Shown here in pieces: positions 1 to 6,403 of a stretch of DNA of 13,758 bases. Both the position numbers and the translations under genes were made by a program. The notes under the pieces are model-generated. The model was not told where the DNA came from and did no database searches. It worked only from the letters and a program-made list of their open reading frames with translations. Origin of the DNA: JAFGPJ01 sp964439135 (GTDB lineage: Bacteria > Planctomycetota > Phycisphaerae > Sedimentisphaerales > Anaerobacaceae); contig CAYTNN010000124.1 in NCBI GenBank assembly GCA_964439135.1, positions 1-13,758 of the forward strand, read 5' to 3'. Numbering within the stretch: position 1 is the first letter of the stretch; each line of letters opens with the position of its first letter.

Positions 1-707
1 TTTCACTGACGGCCCTTAAAGGAAAGTCCATCGACGAATTAATAGACCACAGCCGACAGGTGGCTGAGGTAATTCCAATTATGGGATTTTATCTGCAGCA
101 GACTATCAGCAAAATGACGCTGCCGGCTGAGTTCTGGCAAAAGTTCGTAACGATACCGAATGTCCTTGGCATAAAAATCGCTCCGTTCAACCGATACCAG
201 AGCCTCGACGTGCTCGAAGCTGTTGCCCGTTCCGGCCGGGCCAATGAGATCGCCCTTTATACCGGCAACGACGACAACATCATCCTCGATTTGCTCACCC
301 GGTACGAATTCAATATTGGCAGCCGACCTGTCCCGCTCCGCATCGTCGGCGGCCTGCTGGGCCAGTGGGCATGCTGGACGAAAAAGGCCGTCGAGCATCT
401 GGCTCGTGTTAAAGCAATTTGCGAAAACAACACACCGGTCCCGCAGGAACTGCTCACATTGGCTGGCCAGTTGACGCTGGCCAACAAGGCAATCTTCGAC
501 GCTGAAAATAAATTTCGAGGCTGCATTTCAGGCATCTCTTACGTATTGAAAAAACAGGGACTTTTGAAAGATATCAACACACTCGATTCCGACGAGCGGT
601 TGTCACCCGGGCAAGCCGAGCGAATCGACAGAATCATCCGCGACTATCCGCATCTTACTGACGACGACTTCGTCAAAGAAAACCTTAACCAATGGTTCTC
701 ATCCTGA
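1..707 (+). CDS. Dihydrodipicolinate synthase (DapA)-family aldolase/lyase, 5'-truncated by window edge
   Basis: The reading frame is open from base 3 to the TGA at 705-707, so the gene starts before the window; about 234 C-terminal codons are visible. The stretch GIKIAPFNRYQSLDVL contains the lysine (codon 174-176) that aligns with the Schiff-base lysine of the DapA/N-acetylneuraminate lyase family. It is followed by a TGNDD segment and then RIVGGLLGQWACW, as in planctomycete members annotated only as 'dihydrodipicolinate synthase family protein'. Such enzymes cleave or condense 2-keto acids in a TIM barrel. The real substrate is unknown, and lysine synthesis is not supported because the next gene, 9 bp downstream, is a secreted hydrolase. 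A catabolic sugar-acid aldolase is the more likely role. Family call is confident; function is not. Confidence 0.85.
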   Translation, partial: SLTALKGKSIDELIDHSRQVAEVIPIMGFYLQQTISKMTLPAEFWQKFVTIPNVLGIKIAPFNRYQSLDVLEAVARSGRANEIALYTGNDDNIILDLLTRYEFNIGSRPVPLRIVGGLLGQWACWTKKAVEHLARVKAICENNTPVPQELLTLAGQLTLANKAIFDAENKFRGCISGISYVLKKQGLLKDINTLDSDERLSPGQAERIDRIIRDYPHLTDDDFVKENLNQWFSS

Positions 708-716
708 AAGGTCAAA

Positions 717-2780
717 ATGTTCAAACGAACCACAACAAAGCAAAAATCTCAAGCTGGAAACTATACCTCGCATCTGCCAGCAGTAAATTTAATCTTAACC
801 TGCATCATAATTACGCTGATATACATTCAAATTCCATGCTATGCTTCAGAGCGGTCGGCCATTGGCCCAGGCCATGCCGACGCCATGCTCGCCGAATACT
901 TCAGCGCAGAAACGGCGAAGCTCCGCGACCGATGCCTGACCGGCGTCAAAACGCTCGAAGACTGGCAGGCAAAGCGAAAGGTCTATCGAGAGCAACTGTT
1001 CGAGATGCTCGGACTAATGCCCCTTCCTGAAAAGACAGACCTCAAACCGGTTGTCACCGGCAAAGTCGAGCACGAGCAGTTCACCGTCGAGAATATTCAC
1101 TTTCAATCGAGTCCCGGTCTTTACGTCACGGGGAATCTGTATATTCCCAAAGGCCTCGAAAAACCCGCACCGACGATCCTCTATGTATGCGGCCACGCTC
1201 GCGTCAAGAAGGACAACGTCAGCTACGGTAGCAAAACGGCTTACCAGCACCATCCGGCATGGTTTGCACGGCACGGATATGTCTGCCTGGTAATCGATAC
1301 TCTGCAATTAGGCGAAATCGAAGGGATTCATCACGGCACCTACCGATACAAAATGTGGTGGTGGAACAGCCGGGGCTACACGCCTGCAGGAGTTGAGGCC
1401 TGGAACTGCATCCGCGCACTGGATTACCTTGAGACTCGTAAAGAAGTGGATGCCAGCCGGTTTGGTGTCACCGGACGCTCGGGCGGCGGTGCGTATAGCT
1501 GGTGGATTTCGGCGCTCGACGACCGCATCAAAGTAGCTGTCCCGGTGGCCGGAATCACCGACCTTCAAAACCACGTCGTTGACGGCTGCGTCGAGGGTCA
1601 CTGCGACTGCATGTACATAGTCAACACTTTCGGCTGGGATTATCCACTCGTAGCCGCGCTGGTGGCGCCGCGGCCGCTGCTAATATCGAACAGCGACAAG
1701 GACACGATTTTCCCGCTGGACGGGGTTACCCGCCTGCACGAGAAGGTCCGGAAAATCTACCGGCTGTACGGCGCCGAGAAGAACTTCGGCCTGAACATTA
1801 CCGAGGGCCCGCACAAGGACACGCAGGAGCTGCGCATTCACGCTTTCGTGTGGTTCAATCGTTTCCTTAAGGATGACAGCTCACTGATTGATAAGCCCGC
1901 CGTAAAGTTTTTCGAGCCGGAGCAGCTAAAGGTCTTCAAAGAACTGCCGGCAGACGAGATTAATACGCGGATACACGAATCATTCGTTCCAAAAAACCAA
2001 CAACCATTGGAGCCGCAATCGGCCCAGCAACGCCAGACCTTGCTCAAAACGCTCCGGGAAAAATCATTCGGCGGCTGGCCGACGCAAGAGCAGGCCGGCC
2101 CGCTAAATGTCAGACAGGTATTCTCAGCCGAACGGCACGGCATTCGTTTGACTGCCTTCGACTTCACCAGTCAGCCGCATGTCCGGCTGCGCTTATATTT
2201 AGCACACCAACCCGGAATCGAACGCCCCGAGCAGGTCGTGCTGAACGTGCCGGACGAGCAGCAATGGTCGCAGTGGCTGGCCGCGATGCGTATCGGTTTT
2301 GCCGATGAGCTTAAAAACGAGACATTGCCCGATCCGAATGAAAAGGACTTCAACCACATCCGACAGACACTAAAGGACAACAACTCGATACTGGCGTACG
2401 TAGCCCCTCGCGGCATCGGGTTGACGGCATGGAATCCGGACGAGCGAAAGCAAACACAAATCCGCCGGCGATTTATGCTCCTCGGTCAGACACTGGACGG
2501 CATGAGGGTTTGGGACGTCCGGCGGGCGATTCAGGCCGCGGGACAAATCGAATTGCTTAATGACGTGCCGGTCGCCCTTAAAGGACAGCGTCTTACAGCG
2601 GGCATCGTGCTTTACGCATCCCTATTCGAGCCTGACATTGCCGGACTCGATTTGCGGCACCTACCCGGCTCACATCGCGGGGGCCCTATATTTCTAAACG
2701 TGCTGCGTTACATGGATATACCACAGGCTGTAGCAATGGCGGCCGAACGTACTGAAGTGCGAATCTATCCGGAAAAATGA
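717..2780 (+). CDS. Secreted two-domain alpha/beta hydrolase, acetylxylan-esterase/prolyl-oligopeptidase-like
   Basis: 687 aa. The ATG at 717 follows a weak AAAGG site inside the end of the preceding gene, 9 bp after its stop, so the two are probably cotranscribed. Residues 1-44 look like a signal peptide: basic start, hydrophobic stretch about 24-40, possible cleavage after CYA. Residues about 80-385 form an alpha/beta hydrolase domain. The nucleophile elbow is GRSGG with Ser255, the acid is Asp327 or Asp329 in SDKDTIFP, and the base is His366 in EGPHKD. Residues about 430-687 resemble a second hydrolase fold (RGIGLT, RRRFMLLGQTLDG, DVRRAIQAA), but where an elbow is expected there is GQRLTAG with no serine, so this half looks non-catalytic. 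Likely an exported carbohydrate esterase; a peptidase role is possible. Fold confidence is high, substrate unknown. Confidence 0.85.
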   Translation: MFKRTTTKQKSQAGNYTSHLPAVNLILTCIIITLIYIQIPCYASERSAIGPGHADAMLAEYFSAETAKLRDRCLTGVKTLEDWQAKRKVYREQLFEMLGLMPLPEKTDLKPVVTGKVEHEQFTVENIHFQSSPGLYVTGNLYIPKGLEKPAPTILYVCGHARVKKDNVSYGSKTAYQHHPAWFARHGYVCLVIDTLQLGEIEGIHHGTYRYKMWWWNSRGYTPAGVEAWNCIRALDYLETRKEVDASRFGVTGRSGGGAYSWWISALDDRIKVAVPVAGITDLQNHVVDGCVEGHCDCMYIVNTFGWDYPLVAALVAPRPLLISNSDKDTIFPLDGVTRLHEKVRKIYRLYGAEKNFGLNITEGPHKDTQELRIHAFVWFNRFLKDDSSLIDKPAVKFFEPEQLKVFKELPADEINTRIHESFVPKNQQPLEPQSAQQRQTLLKTLREKSFGGWPTQEQAGPLNVRQVFSAERHGIRLTAFDFTSQPHVRLRLYLAHQPGIERPEQVVLNVPDEQQWSQWLAAMRIGFADELKNETLPDPNEKDFNHIRQTLKDNNSILAYVAPRGIGLTAWNPDERKQTQIRRRFMLLGQTLDGMRVWDVRRAIQAAGQIELLNDVPVALKGQRLTAGIVLYASLFEPDIAGLDLRHLPGSHRGGPIFLNVLRYMDIPQAVAMAAERTEVRIYPEK

Positions 2781-3014
2781 CCGCGAATGGCGGTTCCCTC
2801 GGGCCAATACTAAGGAATCGAACCGGCTGAAGCAAAGATTTCATATCTGCATAAACGCGACAGACATCATATCTGCGGCCGATAACAAACACTGTGCCTG
2901 GCAACTATGCAGAATCTGTTCGATACATCAATTTTTTATTTAACCCCGCCAAAACTTATTCCGATACAACCTTCAAACACACATAAAGATATAGATAAAT
3001 GGAAAGAGTCTGAA

Positions 3015-3377
3015 ATGGGGATTCGAAATCTATCTGAAAATATCATTGTTGCTGAACTGCCTTCAGACGGGCCGGAAAGAGCAAACGAACTTAAAAATCT
3101 CAATGAAACAATCAGTAATAATGACCAATTCGATGTGATCGTCGACTTTTCCAAAGTCGAGATCATAAACTCCTGGAACATCAGCAATCTCTTAATATTG
3201 CGGGATATGTTGGAGGATGCTGGGCGCAAACTTATTCTCTGCAATATCAGCACCATCACCAAGTGTATTTTTGTCGTAGCGGGTCTTAACGAGATTTTCG
3301 TTTTTGTCGATGACATGTCCGCCGCCTTAGCCGCTATCTCTGATAAAGATTCGCCGGTAACCGCCAATTCACAGTAA
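3015..3377 (+). CDS. STAS-domain protein, anti-sigma factor antagonist-like
   Basis: 120 aa from the ATG at 3015, chosen because GGAAAGAG (3001-3008) lies 6 nt upstream. An in-frame ATG at 2907 would give 156 aa but has no ribosome site, and its extra residues are low in family character. The protein fits a single STAS domain: a short beta strand (NIIVAELPS), an IVDFSKVEIINS strand-loop, a LLILRDMLEDAGRKLILC helix-strand, and a terminal helix. The usual DSSG phosphorylation loop is here NSWNIS. The first serine (Ser53), which aligns from memory with SpoIIAA Ser58, is kept, while the second serine and the glycine are lost. SpoIIAA/RsbV proteins bind anti-sigma kinases, but no kinase or sigma gene is nearby, so the partner is unknown. 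A terminator follows at 3475-3510. Confidence 0.75.
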   Translation: MGIRNLSENIIVAELPSDGPERANELKNLNETISNNDQFDVIVDFSKVEIINSWNISNLLILRDMLEDAGRKLILCNISTITKCIFVVAGLNEIFVFVDDMSAALAAISDKDSPVTANSQ

Positions 3378-3474
3378 TAACTGCAATCCGAAGTCTGAGC
3401 AAAGAGCAAATCGCCGCTATTGGGCAAAATCCCCTCACTACAAGCACACTTACTAAATACAAACAGATATCAGG

Positions 3475-3510
3475 CCGGGCTGTGTATCAAAGGGATGAGC
3501 CGGATTTTTT
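3475..3510 (+). terminator. Rho-independent terminator after the STAS gene
   Basis: CCGGGCT (3475-3481) pairs with AGCCGG (3498-3503), with one bulged G and a 16-nt loop, followed at once by A and six T's (3505-3510). It lies about 100 bp after the STAS stop codon on the same strand. Confidence 0.5.
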
Positions 3511-3544
3511 ATCATTTTCCCCATAAAACAGCTTTTATCAGCGT

Positions 3545-3560
3545 TAATAACCGGTTATTA
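3545..3560. promoter_or_regulatory. Perfect 16-bp palindrome, possible operator
   Basis: TAATAACCGGTTATTA is its own reverse complement and lies 27 bp upstream of the -35 box of the promoter at 3588. This is where a dimeric regulator could bind. Its position is suggestive, but a chance palindrome of this length in 13.7 kb is not very rare. Confidence 0.4.
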
Positions 3561-3587
3561 TGATTTTCCGTATCGCCGATAATTCAC

Positions 3588-3616
3588 TTGACATCAAACA
3601 TACGATATGTTATAAT
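3588..3616 (+). promoter_or_regulatory. Consensus sigma70 promoter with extended -10
   Basis: TTGACA (3588-3593), a 17-bp spacer and TATAAT (3611-3616) match the sigma70 consensus exactly, with TG at 3608-3609 giving an extended -10. Transcription would start near 3623 and leave a leader of about 250-350 nt before the beta-galactosidase gene. CATACGA boxes overlap the spacer and the downstream DNA, which would suit repressor control. Confidence 0.65.
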
Positions 3617-3656
3617 ATACAGTTAACATACGAATAGAGTGTAGTATATCGTATGT
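3598..3656. repeat. CATACGA boxes: 11-bp inverted repeat plus a third copy
   Basis: ACATACGATAT (3598-3608) is matched by its perfect inverse ATATCGTATGT (3646-3656). A further direct copy, CATACGA, sits at 3627-3633 between them. The first copy lies in the promoter spacer and the others lie around and after the predicted start of transcription. This could be an operator array, or only part of the simple-sequence drift that follows. Confidence 0.5.
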
Positions 3657-3808
3657 CGTGCTTTGAATTCTGAATTGAGAATTGAGAATGTAGAATGATT
3701 AATTGCGTATAGCATATAGCGTATGGCGGAAGGAAGGAATGGCCAAATAGTAAACAGTAAATTGTAATTAGTAAATCCAGAGAGCCTTCGTGGCTATGAG
3801 TCTATTTG

Positions 3809-3931
3809 AAAAAACAAAGCCAATTTCAAAAAGGCATAAATGAATGTAAACTTCTTTATAGCAAAGGATTATGAACATGAACCACGCCTTCGGACACCGA
3901 AAAAACAAAGCCAATCAAAGCCAATTTCGAA
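3809..3931. repeat. ~91-bp intergenic repeat running into the apparent 5' end of the glycosidase ORF
   Basis: AAAAAACAAAGCCAAT occurs at 3809-3824 and again at 3900-3915, and both copies have GCCTTCG shortly upstream (3784 and 3886). In the second copy CAAAGCCAAT is duplicated in tandem (3906-3925). The spacing is 91 bp. From memory, similar KNKANQSQF-encoding repeats are scattered in planctomycete draft genomes; I could not check this. Confidence 0.6.
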
Positions 3932-3978
3932 ACAATGCTAACGCACCGATTCGTCCGGGCTGCTTGCCCATTAACCGG

Positions 3979-4681
3979 ATGAGCCGTTTTTCTATCTCCG
4001 CCGGAACGAAAACATTCATATTAATCATCTGTGCTGTATCTCTGTTATTGCCCTCCGCAAGCCGTGCCGGAGTAAATCTTTCCATGTTTCCTCATATTCC
4101 CCATTTTAACAAAAAGAGCCCTGCTGCTCAACTTATCGTGGACGGCAAGCCTTTTTTGATGCTGGCCGGGGAGCTGCACAATTCCAGCGCCTCCAGCCTG
4201 GAATATATGGAGCCGATGTGGGACAAGCTGGTCGCTATCAACCTAAACACCGTTCTGGCGACCGTTTCGTGGGAGCTTGTCGAGCCAGAGGAGGGAAAGT
4301 TCGATTTTTCGCTCGTAGACGGCCTTGTCGAGCAGGCCCGCCGGCATAATCTTCGCCTCGTATTCCTCTGGTTTGCATCGTGGAAAAACGCATGGTCCAC
4401 CTACATTCCGACGTGGGTCAAGAAGGATGTGGCGCGATTCCCGCGTGCGCAGGACAAATCCGGCCGGATCACAGGGGCCGTCTCTCCCCTCTGCGCCGAG
4501 GCAATGAAAGCCGACGCCCGCGCTTTTACAGCGATTATGCGCCATATCCGCCGGATCGACGAAGGCCACGGCACCGTGCTCATGATGCAAATCGAGAACG
4601 AAACAGGCCTTCTCGGCAGCTCCCGGGACTTCTCGCCCCATGCCAATGAAGTTTTCGCCGGTGCAGTACCGACCGAACTGA
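3979..4681 (+). CDS. GH35-type beta-galactosidase (DUF5597 group), N-terminal part, cut by assembly gap
   Basis: The frame opens at 3871, but I prefer the ATG at 3979. From there MSRFSISAGTKTF leads into a hydrophobic segment ending ASRA, a clean signal peptide, whereas the upstream residues are encoded by the intergenic repeat. ATG 3877 has AAGGA 8 nt upstream and remains possible. The mature part begins as a GH35 TIM barrel: LIVDGKPFLMLAGELHNSS, then MWDKLVAINLNTVLATVSWELVEPEEGKFDF, then LRLVFLWFASWKN. MMQIENETG follows, with the acid/base Glu in the NE pair (codon 4600-4602). Members hydrolyse terminal beta-galactosides, and the signal peptide implies export. The sequence runs into 100 Ns at 4682 and resumes at 4782. 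Confidence 0.85.
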
Positions 4682-4781
4682 NNNNNNNNNNNNNNNNNNN
4701 NNNNNNNNNNNNNNNNNNNNNNNNNNNNNNNNNNNNNNNNNNNNNNNNNNNNNNNNNNNNNNNNNNNNNNNNNNNNNNNNN
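4682..4781. other. Assembly gap of exactly 100 Ns
   Basis: Bases 4682-4781 are all N, a conventional filler for a gap of unknown length. The two flanks belong to one glycosidase but lie in different frames. An intact gene needs a true gap length of 3k+2, which 100 is not. Confidence 0.97.
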
Positions 4782-5519
4782 CAGGAACCGGGCAAATACC
4801 CCTCGGGCGGGCCCGTCTCGAAAGTGATGGATATATGGCGAGCCGCCGCCCCCGATATCGACATCTATGCCCCGGATATCTACCTTACCGATTTCAAGGC
4901 CGTCTGCGAAAGCTACGCCCGCTCCGGAAATCCGCTGCTGATTCCAGAAGCCAGACAAGGGCCGGAAGCCGCCCGAAACGCATTCTGGGCCTTTGCGCAA
5001 CATGACGCTATCTGCTTTGCCCCCTTCGGCATCGAAGATATATCCACCGACCATCCGCTCATAAAAAGTTACGGTATCCTCGCCCAACTGACGCCCCTTA
5101 TTACAAAATATAACGGCACAGGCAAAATGGTCGGCGTTCTTCAGCAGAAAACGGAGGAGAAAGGCACCGAAATCGATCTCGGCGGTTATCGCGCCCATAT
5201 CGAATACGCAGGCAGGGGCAAAGCCGGCGATAAGATGGCTTTCGGCCTGATTATTAACACCGGACCTGACGAATTTCTGCTCGCGGGCAACTACTTCTCC
5301 GTCCACTTCTCCGCGGCCTCGCCGGGACCGAAAAACACCGCCATCGCTCAAGTCTGGGAGGGCCGATATGAACACGGCAAGTGGATTCCGGGACGATGCC
5401 TGAATGGCGATGAAACAGGCGCCCACTGGCAGGCAAAACTGCCCCCGAATACGAGCGATGTTTTTGCTAATCCGGATGTCCCCCGCATTCTCCGCGTGTG
5501 GCTGTACAGGCACGAGTGA
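4782..5519 (+). CDS. GH35-type beta-galactosidase, C-terminal part after the gap
   Basis: The frame is open from the first base after the gap and reads QEPGKYPSGGPVSKVMDIWRAAAPDIDIYAPDIYLTDFK (in segments), typical of the second half of the GH35/DUF5597 barrel. LLIPEARQG carries the probable nucleophile Glu (codon 4947-4949), and APFGIEDI follows. The remainder, with repeated beta-strand patterns up to the TGA at 5517-5519, fits the C-terminal DUF5597 domain. The visible halves total about 479 aa from the ATG at 3979. Family members are about 540-560 aa, so some 60-100 residues are probably lost in the gap. It is the same gene as the segment ending at 4681. A GTG at 4824 could start a shorter frame but is not a real start. 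Confidence 0.85.
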   Translation, partial: QEPGKYPSGGPVSKVMDIWRAAAPDIDIYAPDIYLTDFKAVCESYARSGNPLLIPEARQGPEAARNAFWAFAQHDAICFAPFGIEDISTDHPLIKSYGILAQLTPLITKYNGTGKMVGVLQQKTEEKGTEIDLGGYRAHIEYAGRGKAGDKMAFGLIINTGPDEFLLAGNYFSVHFSAASPGPKNTAIAQVWEGRYEHGKWIPGRCLNGDETGAHWQAKLPPNTSDVFANPDVPRILRVWLYRHE

Positions 5520-5520
5520 C

Positions 5521-5539
5521 GCCTGAACTCCGGGCTTTT
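5521..5539 (+). terminator. Short terminator-like hairpin after the beta-galactosidase
   Basis: GCCTG (5521-5525) pairs with CGGGC (5531-5535) with one G-T pair, followed by TTTT, starting 2 nt after the stop codon. The stem is short, so the call is weak. It separates this gene from the convergent purQ. Confidence 0.4.
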
Positions 5540-5558
5540 CGATGTCACCAATTAAAGG

Positions 5559-6344
5559 TCAAAAATGCTCACGGACATATTTGACAGCATTGTTGAAAAT
5601 GGTCGTCCCATCGGGCTTAAGATCGGCGCCGAGCCGGGACCAGTGCGGATGCTGAGTCGGTCTAACGAACCTCTCCGGGTGAGGCATCAACCCGAGCACC
5701 CTGCCGGTCGTATCCGTCAGACCCGCGACCGAATCCATCGATCCGTTCGGATTGACGGGATAGTCACCCTTATTGCCGTCTTTATCGACATATTTGAACG
5801 CGATGTGTCCGCCGGACCGCAACTCATCCAGCGTCGCTTCGTCTTCGGTGACAACTTTACCCTCGCCATGCGCGATTGGCAGATAGATTTGCCGGCCGGG
5901 CTCGATGAAAACGCACTTATCGCCCTGGGGGGCAAGATAAACCCACCTGTCCTCGAATTTTCCGCTGTCGTTATTTGTGATGGTGACGTTTGCCTGCCCG
6001 CCGGTCGAATTGTCACCCGGCAGGATTCCCGTCTTGACCAGCACCTGGAAACCGTTGCAGATACCGAGCACAAGTTTGCCGTCCTCGATGAATTTTTGGA
6101 CCGGTTCGTAAAGATGATTCACAATCTGGTTCGCGAGGATCTTGCCGGCAGCCACGTCGTCGCCGTAGCTGAACCCGCCGGGAAATACTATTATCTGGAA
6201 CTCGTCCAGCAGAGTTTTATCCCGGATGATTCTGTTTATGTGCATGCGCTGCGCTTTCGCTCCCGCCAGCTCCAGCGCATATTCGGTCTCCATATCGCAG
6301 TTGATACCCGCGGCCCGCAAAACTATCGCCTTTACTTCTTTCAT
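5559..6344 (-). CDS. purQ: Phosphoribosylformylglycinamidine synthase, glutaminase subunit PurQ
   Basis: 261 aa from ATG. It is a class I glutamine amidotransferase that releases ammonia from glutamine for PurL in the fourth step of de novo purine synthesis. GGFSYGDD (residues 56-63) is a PurQ signature. The nucleophile is Cys96 in LGICNGFQ, and the His222/Glu224 pair lies in PHPERF. The protein is about 30 residues longer than the 227-aa Bacillus form; the extra length is in the middle and C-terminal part (AHGEGK, DGNKGDYPVNPNG). It follows purL on the same strand after a 59-bp spacer that holds a strong hairpin, and is the last gene of the operon, converging on the glycosidase. Confidence 0.95.
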   Translation of the reverse strand: MKEVKAIVLRAAGINCDMETEYALELAGAKAQRMHINRIIRDKTLLDEFQIIVFPGGFSYGDDVAAGKILANQIVNHLYEPVQKFIEDGKLVLGICNGFQVLVKTGILPGDNSTGGQANVTITNNDSGKFEDRWVYLAPQGDKCVFIEPGRQIYLPIAHGEGKVVTEDEATLDELRSGGHIAFKYVDKDGNKGDYPVNPNGSMDSVAGLTDTTGRVLGLMPHPERFVRPTQHPHWSRLGADLKPDGTTIFNNAVKYVREHF

Positions 6345-6381
6345 CTCATGCCTTCTTTTCTTATTTTTAAAAGCCTGCCCT

Positions 6382-6403
6382 GGGCAACCACATGGGGTTG
6401 CCC
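6382..6403. repeat. Perfect 8-bp stem hairpin in the purL-purQ spacer
   Basis: GGGCAACC (6382-6389) and GGTTGCCC (6396-6403) form a perfect stem with a 6-nt loop, directly next to the purL stop codon (6404-6406). There is no T-run just after the stem on the minus strand, so it is more likely a mobile palindromic repeat or an mRNA-processing hairpin than a strong terminator. Confidence 0.7.

Larger units (their letters stand above)
3378..3978. other. Non-coding region with regulatory motifs and drifting simple repeats
   Basis: No convincing gene is seen in these 600 bases. From left to right it holds the STAS terminator, a 16-bp palindrome (3545-3560), a consensus promoter (3588-3616), CATACGA boxes (3599-3655), and AT-rich drifting repeats at about 3661-3780 (GAATTGA iterated; GTATAGCATATAGCGTATGG; AGTAAA-like units). 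It ends with a ~91-bp repeat containing AAAAAACAAAGCCAAT. A 33-codon reading frame beginning at 3840 falls inside that repeat and is not taken as a gene. Confidence 0.7.

Noticed and set aside
2780..2794. ACCGC/GCGGT hairpin just after the esterase stop codon as a terminator
   Set aside because: The stem is only 5 bp and no T-run follows, so it is not reported as a feature.
2907..3014. Extended N-terminus of the STAS protein from ATG 2907
   Set aside because: There is no ribosome site before it, whereas ATG 3015 has GGAAAGAG at good spacing and starts at the domain edge.
3598..3656. CRISPR-like repeat array
   Set aside because: The repeats are only 7-11 bp, in mixed orientation and without uniform spacers.
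3840..3941. A 33-codon frame starting MNVNFFIAKDYE
   Set aside because: It lies wholly within the intergenic repeat, has no ribosome site, and overlaps the glycosidase frame; treated as repeat sequence.
4401..5513. A long minus-strand open frame across the N gap
   Set aside because: It is open only because the Ns are read as unknown residues, and it is antisense to the GH35 gene.
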